Shown: positions 15,605 to 24,438, counted from the first letter of the stretch. The stretch is DNA of 44,699 nucleotides from Haloferax gibbonsii ATCC 33959 (GCF_000336775.1 NZ_AOLJ01000026.1:1-44699); one strand, 5' to 3'. The notes: generated from the letters alone by a model not told the origin. A program made the numbers and translations.

Positions 15605-16387
15605 CTACTGGAGCCGGCGCGTCGTCTCGACCAGCGGGTGTCGCGCGTAGTCGACGATGTCGATGTCCGAGATAGATTTGAGGCCCTCCTTTTCGGCGGT
15701 CCGCTGCATGCCGAGTTCGACGGGGTCGTCGACGACGATGACGTAGGCGTCCATCTCCTCGATGCCGATTCGGTCGGCCGCGAGGACGCGGTGGTGGCCG
15801 TCGGCGAGGAGTAGCGTCCCGTTGTTGTCGATGACGACGAGCGGCTCCGCGAGGCCGCGTTCGAGTTCGTACCGTCGACCGTCGAGTTCGTCGGCGTAGA
15901 CGCGGGCCTGCGTGGGAATGAGGTTCGAAAGCGAGACCGTGCGGCGCTCTTGGTGGACCGTGATGCCGTGAATCTGTTCGAGCGTCCGCATGAGTTTGCC
16001 CACTTTCTCCGGCGTCGCGCGCTCGATTTGGCTCCGGATGACGTCGGTGTTCGAGATGATGCCGACGAGGTTGCCCGCGTCGTCGACGACCGGGAGCTTC
16101 TGGATTCCCGACCGGAGGATGACGCGGGCGGCGTCGTTCACGTCCATCTCGGGGTGAGCGACGACGAGGTCCGTCGCCATCACCGTCTCGATGGGGGCGG
16201 CGTCGTCGGCGAGGAGGATATCGCGCGCCGTGACGAATCCCTCGGCCTTGCGTCCGTCGCAGACGGGAAAGCCGTTGTGCCCGTCGCTCTCTGCGATGCG
16301 TTGGGCGACGTCCGCGACCGTGTCGGTCGGAGAGACGGTCTGGACCTCGCGCGTCATGTACTCCTTGACGGTCGCTTTGGTACTCAT
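15605..16387 (-). CDS. CBS-pair plus ParB-fold protein (SerK-like)
   Basis: A 260-residue protein with two CBS domains at about 10-65 and 70-125 (VKEYMTREVQTVSP, IETVMATDLVVAHP) and a C-terminal ParB/sulfiredoxin-like domain at about 145-245 with the nucleotide-handling motif LLADGHHRVLAA (195-204). In Thermococcus, SerK, an ADP-dependent free-serine kinase, has the ParB fold with this DGHHR-type motif, so a small-molecule kinase is as likely as DNA binding. The CBS pair could sense adenine nucleotides. The ATG at 16387 starts the first CBS helix. The DHH phosphoesterase gene lies 43 bases upstream on the same strand, suggesting cotranscription. Confidence 0.85.
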   Translation of the reverse strand: MSTKATVKEYMTREVQTVSPTDTVADVAQRIAESDGHNGFPVCDGRKAEGFVTARDILLADDAAPIETVMATDLVVAHPEMDVNDAARVILRSGIQKLPVVDDAGNLVGIISNTDVIRSQIERATPEKVGKLMRTLEQIHGITVHQERRTVSLSNLIPTQARVYADELDGRRYELERGLAEPLVVIDNNGTLLLADGHHRVLAADRIGIEEMDAYVIVVDDPVELGMQRTAEKEGLKSISDIDIVDYARHPLVETTRRLQ

Positions 16388-16430
16388 CTCCCACCCCATA
16401 GGGCCACCGTCGGCAAAAACGTGTGGGCGT

Positions 16431-17888
16431 TCACTCATCGAGCGGGTACTCGAAGGCCACGTCGGTATCCAGACTCGGCGTCGGCGTCGCGTGCTCCAGC
16501 GTCTCGAACATCCGCCCGGCGACGATGTCCGTGACGATGGTGGCGAGCGACTCCCGCGAGTCGTCGCCCACGTCGTCGAGGATGCCCAGTGGAATCTGTG
16601 CGCCCGCCATGTCCGCGTGGCCGCCGGCGCTCCCGATAGAGCCGAGGGCGTCGCGGAACGTCTCGCCGAGGTCGACTTTCGCCCCGCGGGCGCGACCGGA
16701 GACGTAGACGGTGCCGTCCATCAGGCCGTAGACGACCGTCACCTCGACGCCCTCCATCCCGAGGAGGTGGTCGGCGGCCTGCGCGAGCGCGTCCCGCTCG
16801 CGGATGTCGCCGACGTTCGTCGTGAGGACGTTCCCCCGAACGTCGCGGTTCGAGATGGCGCGGGCGAGCGTCTCCATCGTCTCGGAGGTCAGACTCGGCG
16901 TCTCGACCCGTTCGAGCAGGTCCACGTCGACGTGTGGGATGAGGAAGGCGGCGGCCTCGAAGTCGGCGGTCGAGACCTCCCGCGTGAAGTCGTTGGTGTC
17001 GACCTGAATCCCGAACAGGAGGGCCGTCGCCACCGTCGTGTCGGGGACGATTCCGAGCCGTTCGAGATACTCCGCGAGCAACGTGCTCGTCGCGCCGACG
17101 CCGCGTCTGAGGTCCACGTACGCCGCTTCGACCGGCGCGCGCGGCGGATGGTGGTCGATGACGATGTCGATGGTCGTCTCCGGCGGCAGGCGGTCGTTGA
17201 CGCCCGGTCGGGAGTGGTCGACGAGCGCGAAGCCGGCGTACTCGTCGTCCGCCGGAACCTCGTCGAGAACCCGAAGGTCCAAATCGAGGAGGTTCACGAG
17301 CGCGCGGTTCTCCTGATGAGAGATGTCGCCGAAGTAACACACGTCTGCGTCGACGCTCGCCCGCCGGGCGATGGCCTGCAACGCCAGCGCCGCGGCGATG
17401 GCGTCGGGGTCCGGGTTGTCGTGCATCACGACCGCGAGCCTGCCGTCGAGGTTTCGGAGGACCCGCATCAGGCGGTTCAACCGCTCCGTGTGCGACGTGC
17501 CGACGGCGTCGAGGATTCGCCCGGAGACGATTCGACGCGGGTCGATGACCTCGTCGGCGATCGCGTCGATGTCGGCGCGGACCGACGGGTCCGCGTCGTC
17601 GCCGAGGTAGACGACGAGCGGCGCGTCGGGAAATCGGTCGCGGGCCGCGCGCGCCGCGTCGAGGTTCGGCGCCGAGGACTGCCCGCCGACGATGACGAGG
17701 TCGACCGCGTCGGGGTAGTTCGACGGGTCCGCGGGGTCGCCCTCCCTCGCGGCGATGCCGTCCGAGCGGAGGTCGTCGGCGCGGCCCTTCCGGTCCGTGA
17801 CGACCGTTACCGTCCCCCCGCGGTCGGCGAGTAGCCCGACGAGGTTCCCGCCGAGCGACCCGCAGCCGAGAACCAGGCGACGTACCAT
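16431..17888 (-). CDS. TrkA-N/DHH/DHHA1 phosphoesterase
   Basis: A 485-residue protein: a Rossmann TrkA-N domain at 1-125 (LVLGCGSLGGNLVG), then a DHH phosphoesterase domain with all metal motifs: HDNPDPDAIAA (156-166), LVDHSRPG (222-229), VIDHHPP (243-249) and FGIQVDTNDF (292-301). A C-terminal DHHA1 domain carries the substrate motif SIGSAGGHADMAG. DHH/DHHA1 enzymes cut short oligonucleotides or cyclic dinucleotides, and this architecture is among the candidates for c-di-AMP turnover in haloarchaea. The TrkA-N domain could bind a nucleotide and regulate the enzyme. The ATG at 17888 starts the Rossmann strand. It is divergent from the 17978 gene over a palindromic region. Confidence 0.88.
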   Translation of the reverse strand: MVRRLVLGCGSLGGNLVGLLADRGGTVTVVTDRKGRADDLRSDGIAAREGDPADPSNYPDAVDLVIVGGQSSAPNLDAARAARDRFPDAPLVVYLGDDADPSVRADIDAIADEVIDPRRIVSGRILDAVGTSHTERLNRLMRVLRNLDGRLAVVMHDNPDPDAIAAALALQAIARRASVDADVCYFGDISHQENRALVNLLDLDLRVLDEVPADDEYAGFALVDHSRPGVNDRLPPETTIDIVIDHHPPRAPVEAAYVDLRRGVGATSTLLAEYLERLGIVPDTTVATALLFGIQVDTNDFTREVSTADFEAAAFLIPHVDVDLLERVETPSLTSETMETLARAISNRDVRGNVLTTNVGDIRERDALAQAADHLLGMEGVEVTVVYGLMDGTVYVSGRARGAKVDLGETFRDALGSIGSAGGHADMAGAQIPLGILDDVGDDSRESLATIVTDIVAGRMFETLEHATPTPSLDTDVAFEYPLDE

Positions 17889-17942
17889 ACACGGAGGGTC
17901 GGACTCCGGCCGCAAAACCCTACCGTCCTCCCATCCGGCGAT

Positions 17943-17976
17943 GATATTATGTCATGCCAACGCATGACACATATAC
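17943..17976. promoter_or_regulatory. Divergent promoter with 7-6-7 inverted repeat
   Basis: TGTCATG (17950-17956) and CATGACA (17963-17969) form a perfect inverted repeat with a six-base spacer. TATA-like elements flank it: GATATTATG (17943-17951) facing right and GTATATGTG (17976-17968) facing left. A dimer bound here could control both the 17978 gene and the DHH gene. Confidence 0.5.
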
Positions 17977-17977
17977 G

Positions 17978-18358
17978 ATGGAACTCGAGACGCAACTGCT
18001 CCCCGAGTCGCGAGCCGAGTCGTTCGTCCGAACCTGTCGAACCGTCGTCGGCGACGACCTCAGGAGCGTGACGTACTTCACGCACGACCGCTGCGACCAG
18101 ATGTACCTCCGAAGCGACCTCGAAGCCGACGCCGACCTCACCGGGTTCGTCGAACACGAGACCGACGGATTTCAGGCGCGGACCGCCTACCGCGGCTCCG
18201 AACTCGGGAACTACCGATACACCGTCCGTGCGTTCGACCACGGGTACCTCACCCGGGTGACGGCCGACGACAAGGGCGTGTTCGTCACCACCGACGGCCT
18301 GACGCTCAGGCGCTCCGAGGAGCTGGCGTCGGCGCTCGGCGAGTTACTGCGAGAATAA
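17978..18358 (+). CDS. Conserved haloarchaeal protein of unknown function
   Basis: A 126-residue soluble acidic protein with alternating short strands and a final helix (EELASALGELLRE). Recognisable stretches are SFVRTCRTVVGDDLRSVTYF, HDRCDQMYLRSD and AFDHGYLTRVTADDKGVFVT. I know it only as a type common in haloarchaea, without function. Two starts are possible: 17954 would place the start codon inside the inverted repeat, while 17978 lies about 32 bases after the TATA-like GATATTATG. I choose 17978. A link to the divergent DHH phosphoesterase through the shared palindrome is possible. Confidence 0.72.
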   Translation: MELETQLLPESRAESFVRTCRTVVGDDLRSVTYFTHDRCDQMYLRSDLEADADLTGFVEHETDGFQARTAYRGSELGNYRYTVRAFDHGYLTRVTADDKGVFVTTDGLTLRRSEELASALGELLRE

Positions 18359-18363
18359 AAGAA
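18352..18363 (-). terminator. T-rich terminator of the nuo operon
   Basis: On the minus strand this reads a TTTCTTTTATTC-like tract about 30 bases after the nuoN stop, fitting an archaeal T-tract terminator. It overlaps the end of the convergent gene at 18358. I saw no strong hairpin. Confidence 0.4.
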
Positions 18364-18391
18364 ACCGAATCGAACCGAATCGCCGAAACGC

Positions 18392-19912
18392 TCAGAAGAG
18401 CGCCGCGGCGACGGTCTGCGCCGTCTCGATGACGGGTTGGAAGCCGGGCAGGAGCAGGACCGTCCCGACCGCGGCGAAGATAATCGCCACGTAGAGACCG
18501 ACCGGCTGGCTGCCGATTTCGAGGGGCTTCGACGGCTCCTCGATCCACATCGCCTTCACGACGCGGCTGTAGTAGAACAGCGACAGCGCGCTGTTGACCG
18601 CGCCGACCGCGGCGAGCCACCAGAAGCCCGACCCGATAGCCGACTCGAACAGGGCGTACTTCGAGAAGAAGCCGCCGAACGGCGGAAGCCCCGCGAGCGA
18701 GAACATGAAGACGGTCATCGCCGAGGCGGCGATGGGCGCCTTCGACGCGATACCGTTGTAGTCCTCGAAGGTGCGGCCGAGGCCCCACTTTTCGACCATG
18801 GCGATGAACAGGAACGCGCCCGTGTTCATGAAGCCGTAGACGAACAGGTGGGCCATGCTCGCGCCGAGCACGTCACCGTTCGCGGCACCGCCGTCGGTGG
18901 TGATCGCCGCGAGGCCGATAAGTGCGTACCCCGCGTGACCGATAGAGGAGTACGCGAGCATCCGCTTGACGTTGTTCTGGGTCGCCGCCGCGAAGTTACC
19001 GAGCGTCATGGTGACGACGGCGAGCACCGCGAACAGCAGCGACCAGTCGACGCTCCCGCCGCCGACCGCGGTGACGGTTTCGAGGGGGAACGCGACGGTG
19101 AACACGCGGAAGGCGACGGCGAAGCCGGCCGCCTTCGACGCCGACGAGAGGAACGCGCTCACGGGAGCGGGCGCGCCCTCGTAGGCCTCCGGGGCCCAGA
19201 AGTGGAACGGGACGGAGGCGGTCTTGAACGCGAAGCCCCCGGCGATCATCAGCACGCCGAGACCGAGGACGCCGACGAGTTCGGTGCCTTCGGCGAGCGA
19301 CGCGGCGACTTCCGGGAGCACCAGCGAGCCGGTGACGGCGAACACGAGGCTGATACCGAACGCGAACACCGCCGACGACAGCGCGCCGATGAGGAAGTAC
19401 TTCAGACCGGCCTCGATGCTGCCGCGGTCCTTCTTGAGGAACGCGACGAGCGCGTACGAGGGCAGGGACGCCAGTTCGAGGCTGATGAAGACGGTCGCCA
19501 GCGAGTTCGACATCCCCATGAGCGTCATGCCGGTCGTGGCGAATATCACGAGCGAGTAGAACTCACCCTGATGGGGCTCGTCCGCGAGGTAGTCGTAGGA
19601 GGCGACGGTCACCATCGCGGCGACGCTGGTGAAGATGAGCGTGAAGAACAGGCTCATCCCGTCGACGACGAGCGCGTCGCCGTACAGCGAGATAGCGCCG
19701 CCCGTGGACTCCATGCCGGTTCCGCCGATGAGGAACCAGCCGGCGATGCCGCCGGCGGCGAGCGCGCCGAGCGTCGCCGTGCCGGCCAGAAGGCCGTTGT
19801 TCGTGGAGTCCGGGTCGATGGTGTCGATGAGCAGCAGCGCGAGCCCCGTCAGCGCGAGCACGATGGCGGGAGCCGTCGCCGCCCACTCCGGGAGCGTCTG
19901 GAGGGGCGTCAT
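18392..19912 (-). CDS. nuoN: Complex I membrane subunit N
   Basis: The 506-residue antiporter-like subunit of the respiratory complex I membrane arm, with fourteen or so hydrophobic helices. The proton-channel motifs of the Nuo/Mrp antiporter family are visible: SLELASLPSYALVAFLKKD (helix 5 Glu), YFLIGALSSAVFAFG (helix 7 Lys is replaced in part), FHFWAPEAYEGAPAPVSAFL with its broken-helix residues, and KRMLAYSSIGHAGY with the helix Lys. It directly follows nuoM with no gap and is the last gene of the operon. The short C-terminal helix ends just before the T-rich tract. NuoN, M and L are thought to move one proton each. Confidence 0.96.
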   Translation of the reverse strand: MTPLQTLPEWAATAPAIVLALTGLALLLIDTIDPDSTNNGLLAGTATLGALAAGGIAGWFLIGGTGMESTGGAISLYGDALVVDGMSLFFTLIFTSVAAMVTVASYDYLADEPHQGEFYSLVIFATTGMTLMGMSNSLATVFISLELASLPSYALVAFLKKDRGSIEAGLKYFLIGALSSAVFAFGISLVFAVTGSLVLPEVAASLAEGTELVGVLGLGVLMIAGGFAFKTASVPFHFWAPEAYEGAPAPVSAFLSSASKAAGFAVAFRVFTVAFPLETVTAVGGGSVDWSLLFAVLAVVTMTLGNFAAATQNNVKRMLAYSSIGHAGYALIGLAAITTDGGAANGDVLGASMAHLFVYGFMNTGAFLFIAMVEKWGLGRTFEDYNGIASKAPIAASAMTVFMFSLAGLPPFGGFFSKYALFESAIGSGFWWLAAVGAVNSALSLFYYSRVVKAMWIEEPSKPLEIGSQPVGLYVAIIFAAVGTVLLLPGFQPVIETAQTVAAALF

Positions 19913-21442
19913 CTAGAACGCACCTCCCAGTTCGAGAATCGGGTTAACCGCGTCCTGAATCATCGTGAAGAAGATGTCCGGAGAGACACCGAGCACGATG
20001 GTGAGCAGGAGCAGCACCGCGAGGGGTGCGACGTCGTGGAACGGCGCTTCCGTGATGTCGTAGTCGCCGTCGAACCGGAAGGGTCCGAACAGCGTCCGCT
20101 GCATCGCGAACAGCAGGTAACCGGCGACGATGACGATACCGAACATCGCGGCGCCGGTAAACAGCGGCATGGCCTCCATCACCGTGGACTCGAACGCGCC
20201 CTTGAAGATGAAGAACTCGGCCGCGAAGCCGGCCATGAGCGGCAGACCCATGTACCCGAACGCGCCGGCGACGAAGATGCCCGCCGTGACGGGCATCCGG
20301 TCGGCGATGCCGGACATGTCCGACACCATGCGCGTGTGGGTCGTGTTGTAGATGACGCCGACGGCCATGAACATCAGTCCGGAGATGAGGCCGTGGGCGA
20401 CCATCTGGAAGGTCGCACCGCCGACGCCGTAGGTGGTGTAGGCGATGAGACCGAGGATGACGTACCCCATCGACGAGACGGAGGAGTACGCGACGATGCG
20501 CTTGAGGTCCTGCTGGGCCAGCGCGAGCAGTGCGCCGTAGATGACGCTCGCGACGGCGAGCAGGGCGATGGGCAGCGCGAAGGCGCGCGCCGTCTCCGGC
20601 AGCATCGTGAAGTTGAACCGGAGCAGGGCGTACGTACCCATCTTCAGGAGGACCCCGGCCAGCATGACCGACACCGGCGTGGGGGCCTCAACGTGTGCGT
20701 CCGGCAGCCACGTGTGGAGCGGGGCGACCGGGACCTTCACCGCGAACCCGAAGAACATCGCGATGAACGCGACCGACGCGAGTGCGCCGGCCGACAGTCC
20801 CGCGAAGCTTCCGAGCTGTCCGGCCTGCAACGCCTGCGCGATTTCGGGCAGGCGGAACGACGAGATCGAGTCGCCGAGGCCGAACACGAGCGAGATGAAC
20901 CCGATGAACATCACGAGCGACGCGATGTTCGTGTAGACGAAGAACTTGATAGCCGCGTACTTGCGGCGCGGGCCGCCCCAGACGCCGATGAGGAAGTACA
21001 TCGGCAGGAGCACAGCCTCCCAGAAGATGAACCAGACGAAGAAGTCGAGCGCCGTGAAGACGCCGAGCAGGTTCGCCTCCATGAGAAGCATCAGGCCGAA
21101 GAACTGGGACTGACGCTCCGAGATGGGCGTCCACGCGCTGACGATAGCGAGCGTGGTGAGGATGGTCGTAAGGACGACAAGCGGCATGCTGATGCCGTCG
21201 ACGCCGACCATCCAGTGGATGTCGTACTGGCCGAGTTGCAGCCAGGCGACGTCTGTCTCGAACGCGATGTTCCCGCCGAGTAAGGCGTTCCCGCTCGCGT
21301 CGTACTGTTGCCACATGTAGAGGCTCCCGACGACGGGAGCCAGACTCAGCGCGAAGGCCGCCTTGCCGGCGTACCGGTTCGGCACGACGAAGGTGACCAG
21401 CGCGGCGAGGAACGTGACTGCGATGAGCGCTTCGATTATCAT
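19913..21442 (-). CDS. nuoM: Complex I membrane subunit M
   Basis: A 509-residue antiporter-like proton-pumping subunit with about fourteen helices. Typical elements are FFVWFIFWEAVLLPMYFLIG with the helix 5 glutamate, AIKFFVYTNIASLVMFIG, PLHTWLPDAHVEAPTPVSVM (broken helix 7/8) and LKRIVAYSSVSSMGYV with its lysine. The ATG at 21442 overlaps the nuoL stop as ATGA; an in-frame ATG three codons earlier exists but the coupled start is more likely. It is part of the minus-strand nuo operon and abuts nuoN exactly. Confidence 0.96.
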   Translation of the reverse strand: MIIEALIAVTFLAALVTFVVPNRYAGKAAFALSLAPVVGSLYMWQQYDASGNALLGGNIAFETDVAWLQLGQYDIHWMVGVDGISMPLVVLTTILTTLAIVSAWTPISERQSQFFGLMLLMEANLLGVFTALDFFVWFIFWEAVLLPMYFLIGVWGGPRRKYAAIKFFVYTNIASLVMFIGFISLVFGLGDSISSFRLPEIAQALQAGQLGSFAGLSAGALASVAFIAMFFGFAVKVPVAPLHTWLPDAHVEAPTPVSVMLAGVLLKMGTYALLRFNFTMLPETARAFALPIALLAVASVIYGALLALAQQDLKRIVAYSSVSSMGYVILGLIAYTTYGVGGATFQMVAHGLISGLMFMAVGVIYNTTHTRMVSDMSGIADRMPVTAGIFVAGAFGYMGLPLMAGFAAEFFIFKGAFESTVMEAMPLFTGAAMFGIVIVAGYLLFAMQRTLFGPFRFDGDYDITEAPFHDVAPLAVLLLLTIVLGVSPDIFFTMIQDAVNPILELGGAF

Positions 21443-23460
21443 GCGAACCAACCTCCGAGCAGACCGAGACCGAGAAGCAGCGCGGTCAGACCGAGCGTGA
21501 GGAGCGCGGCGTAGTTGCTCACCACACCGGTCTGAACGCGCTTGACGCGACCGCCAGCGAACAGACTCACGCTGGAGATACCGTTGACGACGCCGTCGAC
21601 GATACCCTGGTCGAACTTATCGAGGACGCGCGAGATGGGTTGGACGACGCCGGTCGCGATCCAGACCTGGTACTCGTCTTGGTAGTAGTTGTTGTACAGT
21701 ACGGTCTTGATGCTCCCGAGCTTGTCCGTGTGTTCGACGGGTTCGGGGACGTTGTACAGCACGTGCGCGAGCGCGGCACCGCCGAGCGCGAAGCCGAGCG
21801 AGACGGCCGCGCCGATGGCAACCGTTCCGGCCTCGCCGCCGATGTAGCCCGAACTGTACGGGATGAGTTCGGCGTAGTGGTGCGCGTTCAGCGAACTGAA
21901 GCTCCCGTCGAGGAACTGGTGTAGGAAGTCGATTCCCTCGATGCCGAAGAGCTTCTCGACCGGGACCATGTTGACGAGCCCGGTCGTCGCGGCGAGCACG
22001 CCGAGGACGGCGAGCGGACCCTTGACGTTCCAGCGAACGCCGTGGGGGTCACGCGCCGTTCCGGACCGTGGCTCGCCGTGGAAGGTGAGGAACACCATCC
22101 GGAAGGTGTAGAACCCCGTGAAGAACACGGCGAGCAGACCCATCGCGTACGCGGCGAGCAGAATCGGACTGCCGCCGAGGCCGTGAATGAGCGTCTCGTA
22201 GAGGACCTCGTCTTTCGACCAGAAGCCCGCGAACGGGACGATGCCCGCGAGGGCGAGCGACCCGGAGAGGAACGCGTAGTAGGTCACGGGCATCTTGTCT
22301 TTCAGACCGCCCATGTCCCACATGTTCTCGTTGTGGTGCATCGCGATGATGACCGAACCGGCACCGAGGAAGAGCAGCGCCTTGAAGAAGGCGTGCGTCA
22401 TGAGGTGGAACGTCGCCGCGACGTAGCCACCGGCACCGAGGCCGAGCATCATGTAGCCGTACTGGCTGATAGTCGAGTACGCGAGCACCTGCTTGATCTC
22501 TTTCTTGACGACGCCCATGGTCGCCGCGAAGAGGGCGGTGAATCCGCCGATGAGGGCGATGATGGCGAGCGTCGTCGGCGTCAGCACGTAGAACCCGTAC
22601 ATCCGGGCGACGAGGTAGACGCCGGCCGCGACCATCGTCGCTGCGTGGATGAGCGCGGAGACGGGCGTCGGACCTTCCATCGCGTCCGGAAGCCACGTGT
22701 GCAGGGGGAACTGCGCGGACTTACCGACGACGCCTCCGAGAACGAGGAGGCCGACGACGGTGAACCACGCCTGTTCGCCCATGCCGAGGAACGTGTTGAC
22801 CGAGTGTTCGCCAGCGAGCGCCTCCTCGGCGAGGACCGGGAAGGCATCGGGGCCCGCGAAGGCGGCGGAGCCGAACGTCGCGAAGACGGCGACGACGCCG
22901 ATGAGGAAGAAGTAGTCACCGAAGCGGGTGACGAGGAACGCCTTCTTCGCGGCGCTCGGCGGGCCGTCCTGCCGGAAGTGGAAGCCGATGAGCAGGTAGG
23001 AACACAGGCCCACCAGTTCGAAGAACATGAACGCCATGAGCAGGTTGTCGGCGACGACGAACCCGAGCATGGAGGCCGTGAACAGGCCGAGTCCGGCGTA
23101 GTAACGCGGGAGGCCCGTCTCGCCCTCGTCGTTCATGTATCCGAGGCTGAAGATGTGGACGAGGAGCGCGACGAGCGTCACGATGACGAGCATCATCGAC
23201 GAAAGCGGGTCGATGAGCAGACCGAACGTCAGGTTGATGGCGTCGAGGCCCTCCGCCCACGTGTAAATCGTTTGGTTGTAGGTCTGTCCGCCGCTGACGG
23301 CGAAGAACGTCGCGATGGACAGGACGAACGAGCCTGCCGTCGCGCCGATACCCGCCAGCGCGCCTCCCTTCGGCATGTACCGTCCCGCCCCGAGTGCGAT
23401 CAGGAACGAGAGGAACGGGAGGAGGACGATGGCCGGAGCGAAGTCTAAGATACCTGCCAT
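21439..23460 (-). CDS. nuoL: Complex I membrane subunit L
   Basis: A 673-residue distal proton-pumping subunit. It has the family core of about fourteen helices and the extra C-terminal portion with the long lateral helix that clamps the antiporter subunits. Visible motifs include MFFELVGLCSYLLIGFHF (helix 5 Glu), AAKKAFLVTRFGDYFFLIG, FPLHTWLPDAMEGPTPVSAL and KQVLAYSTISQYGYMMLG. The lateral region near residues 560-620 contains YNVPEPVEHTDKLGSIKTVL, followed by a final hydrophobic anchor. It starts three bases after nuoK and overlaps nuoM by four bases. Confidence 0.96.
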   Translation of the reverse strand: MAGILDFAPAIVLLPFLSFLIALGAGRYMPKGGALAGIGATAGSFVLSIATFFAVSGGQTYNQTIYTWAEGLDAINLTFGLLIDPLSSMMLVIVTLVALLVHIFSLGYMNDEGETGLPRYYAGLGLFTASMLGFVVADNLLMAFMFFELVGLCSYLLIGFHFRQDGPPSAAKKAFLVTRFGDYFFLIGVVAVFATFGSAAFAGPDAFPVLAEEALAGEHSVNTFLGMGEQAWFTVVGLLVLGGVVGKSAQFPLHTWLPDAMEGPTPVSALIHAATMVAAGVYLVARMYGFYVLTPTTLAIIALIGGFTALFAATMGVVKKEIKQVLAYSTISQYGYMMLGLGAGGYVAATFHLMTHAFFKALLFLGAGSVIIAMHHNENMWDMGGLKDKMPVTYYAFLSGSLALAGIVPFAGFWSKDEVLYETLIHGLGGSPILLAAYAMGLLAVFFTGFYTFRMVFLTFHGEPRSGTARDPHGVRWNVKGPLAVLGVLAATTGLVNMVPVEKLFGIEGIDFLHQFLDGSFSSLNAHHYAELIPYSSGYIGGEAGTVAIGAAVSLGFALGGAALAHVLYNVPEPVEHTDKLGSIKTVLYNNYYQDEYQVWIATGVVQPISRVLDKFDQGIVDGVVNGISSVSLFAGGRVKRVQTGVVSNYAALLTLGLTALLLGLGLLGGWFA

Positions 23461-23463
23461 ATA

Positions 23464-23766
23464 TTACCACCTCATCGTGGTCGCGTTGGTCACGTCCACG
23501 TCGTCGAAGTTACGGTACAGTACGAGGATGATACCGATACCGACTGCGACCTCCGCGGCCGCGAGCGCCAGCGTGAACAGGGTGAACGTTTGCCCCGTGA
23601 CGTTCCCCCAGTAGAGCGAGAACGCGACGAGATTGATGTTCGCGGCGTTCAGCATCAGTTCGACCGACATCAGGAACAACAGCGCGTTCCGTCGGGTCAA
23701 GAGGCCGAAAACGCCGATGCAGAACACGGCCGCCGACAAGAGCAGATAGTATTGCGGGGGCACCAT
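23464..23766 (-). CDS. nuoK: Complex I membrane subunit K
   Basis: A 100-residue three-helix subunit, the usual NuoK length. The conserved glutamates of the proton path are visible in helix 2 (FLMSVELMLNAANINLVAF) and helix 3 (TLALAAAEVAVGIGIIL). The C-terminus is short and polar (YRNFDDVDVTN). The start codon overlaps the nuoJ2 stop by one base and nuoL begins three bases after the stop, so it is a coupled member of the operon. Confidence 0.96.
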   Translation of the reverse strand: MVPPQYYLLLSAAVFCIGVFGLLTRRNALLFLMSVELMLNAANINLVAFSLYWGNVTGQTFTLFTLALAAAEVAVGIGIILVLYRNFDDVDVTNATTMRW

Positions 23767-24131
23767 CAGCGGTCATCCTCCTCGTCGTCGAACAACGTTC
23801 GCTTGAGTTCACGGCCGCCGTCGGTCAGAATAGTCCGCATCTGACCACCCTCCTCGCGCCGTGCGAGGTGGATGGCACCGTCAAGAGCGACGTCGAGCGT
23901 TACCGCGATGACGATGAACGCGGCGAGGAACCCTTCCCCGGCGACGTCCCCGAAGTCGAGGTTGAACATCGAATAGCCGATGCTCGCGGTTATGTTTGCT
24001 CCCTCTGCGAACCCCTGTGGGTTCGGGAACGACGCGCCGAGGAACACGACCGCCATCACGACGAACAGCGCGACGGCAGCCAGTCCGGGCACGAGGTGCG
24101 AACCGAGTTTCAGCTGCGGTTTCGTGGTCAT
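23766..24131 (-). CDS. nuoJ2: Complex I membrane subunit J, second half
   Basis: A 121-residue protein with two hydrophobic segments: one near residues 14-34 and one near 70-90 (FLAAFIVIAVTLDVALDGAI), then a charged cytoplasmic tail rich in Arg, Asp and Glu. It corresponds to the C-terminal part of bacterial NuoJ, which in haloarchaea is encoded by two adjoining genes. It overlaps nuoJ1 by an ATGA and nuoK by one base. The split is a normal gene arrangement, not a frameshift, because each half has its own coupled start. Confidence 0.9.
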   Translation of the reverse strand: MTTKPQLKLGSHLVPGLAAVALFVVMAVVFLGASFPNPQGFAEGANITASIGYSMFNLDFGDVAGEGFLAAFIVIAVTLDVALDGAIHLARREEGGQMRTILTDGGRELKRTLFDDEEDDR

Positions 24132-24388
24132 GTACTACTCACCTCCGGATCGATACGCGTCAGCATCACGGCGAACGTGATGAGAATCAGTACCCCGCCG
24201 ACGTAGACGAGGACTTGCATGGCGGCGAGGAACTCCGCCTGCAACATCACGTAATGCACCGCGACGCTCAAGAGCGCGCCCCCGAGCAGGAGTGCGGAAT
24301 GCCAGATGTCCCGCACGAGGACGACGCCCAGGCTGCAGCCCACGGTGACGAGGGCGAACAGCGCGAACGCGATGGTTTCATAAACCAT
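24128..24388 (-). CDS. nuoJ1: Complex I membrane subunit J, first half
   Basis: An 86-residue protein with three hydrophobic helices corresponding to the N-terminal part of NuoJ: ETIAFALFALVTVGCSLGVV, HSALLLGGALLSVAVHYVML and MQVLVYVGGVLILITFAVML. The last contains the conserved VLVYVGGVLIL element that includes the pi-bulge helix of NuoJ. The stop overlaps nuoJ2 by ATGA. It is separated from nuoI by 105 bases, the only large gap inside the operon. Confidence 0.92.
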   Translation of the reverse strand: MVYETIAFALFALVTVGCSLGVVLVRDIWHSALLLGGALLSVAVHYVMLQAEFLAAMQVLVYVGGVLILITFAVMLTRIDPEVSST

Positions 24389-24438
24389 TGTGTATGTCTC
24401 CTTGAGATATCCCTTTGAACATTTCGAGAACGTCCTCA

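Noticed and set aside
15605-16387. CBS/ParB protein as a plasmid partition ParB
   Set aside because: It has no helix-turn-helix or partition-type neighbour such as ParA; the CBS pair and the DGHHR motif fit SerK-like proteins better.
18437-21283. 948-residue plus-strand frame opposite nuoN and nuoM
   Set aside because: Extremely Arg/Glu/Asp-rich low-complexity translation with no fold; the nuo genes on the other strand are certain.
23766-24388. Possible frameshift that splits nuoJ
   Set aside because: Each half has its own ATGA-coupled start, and a two-gene nuoJ is the normal haloarchaeal arrangement.
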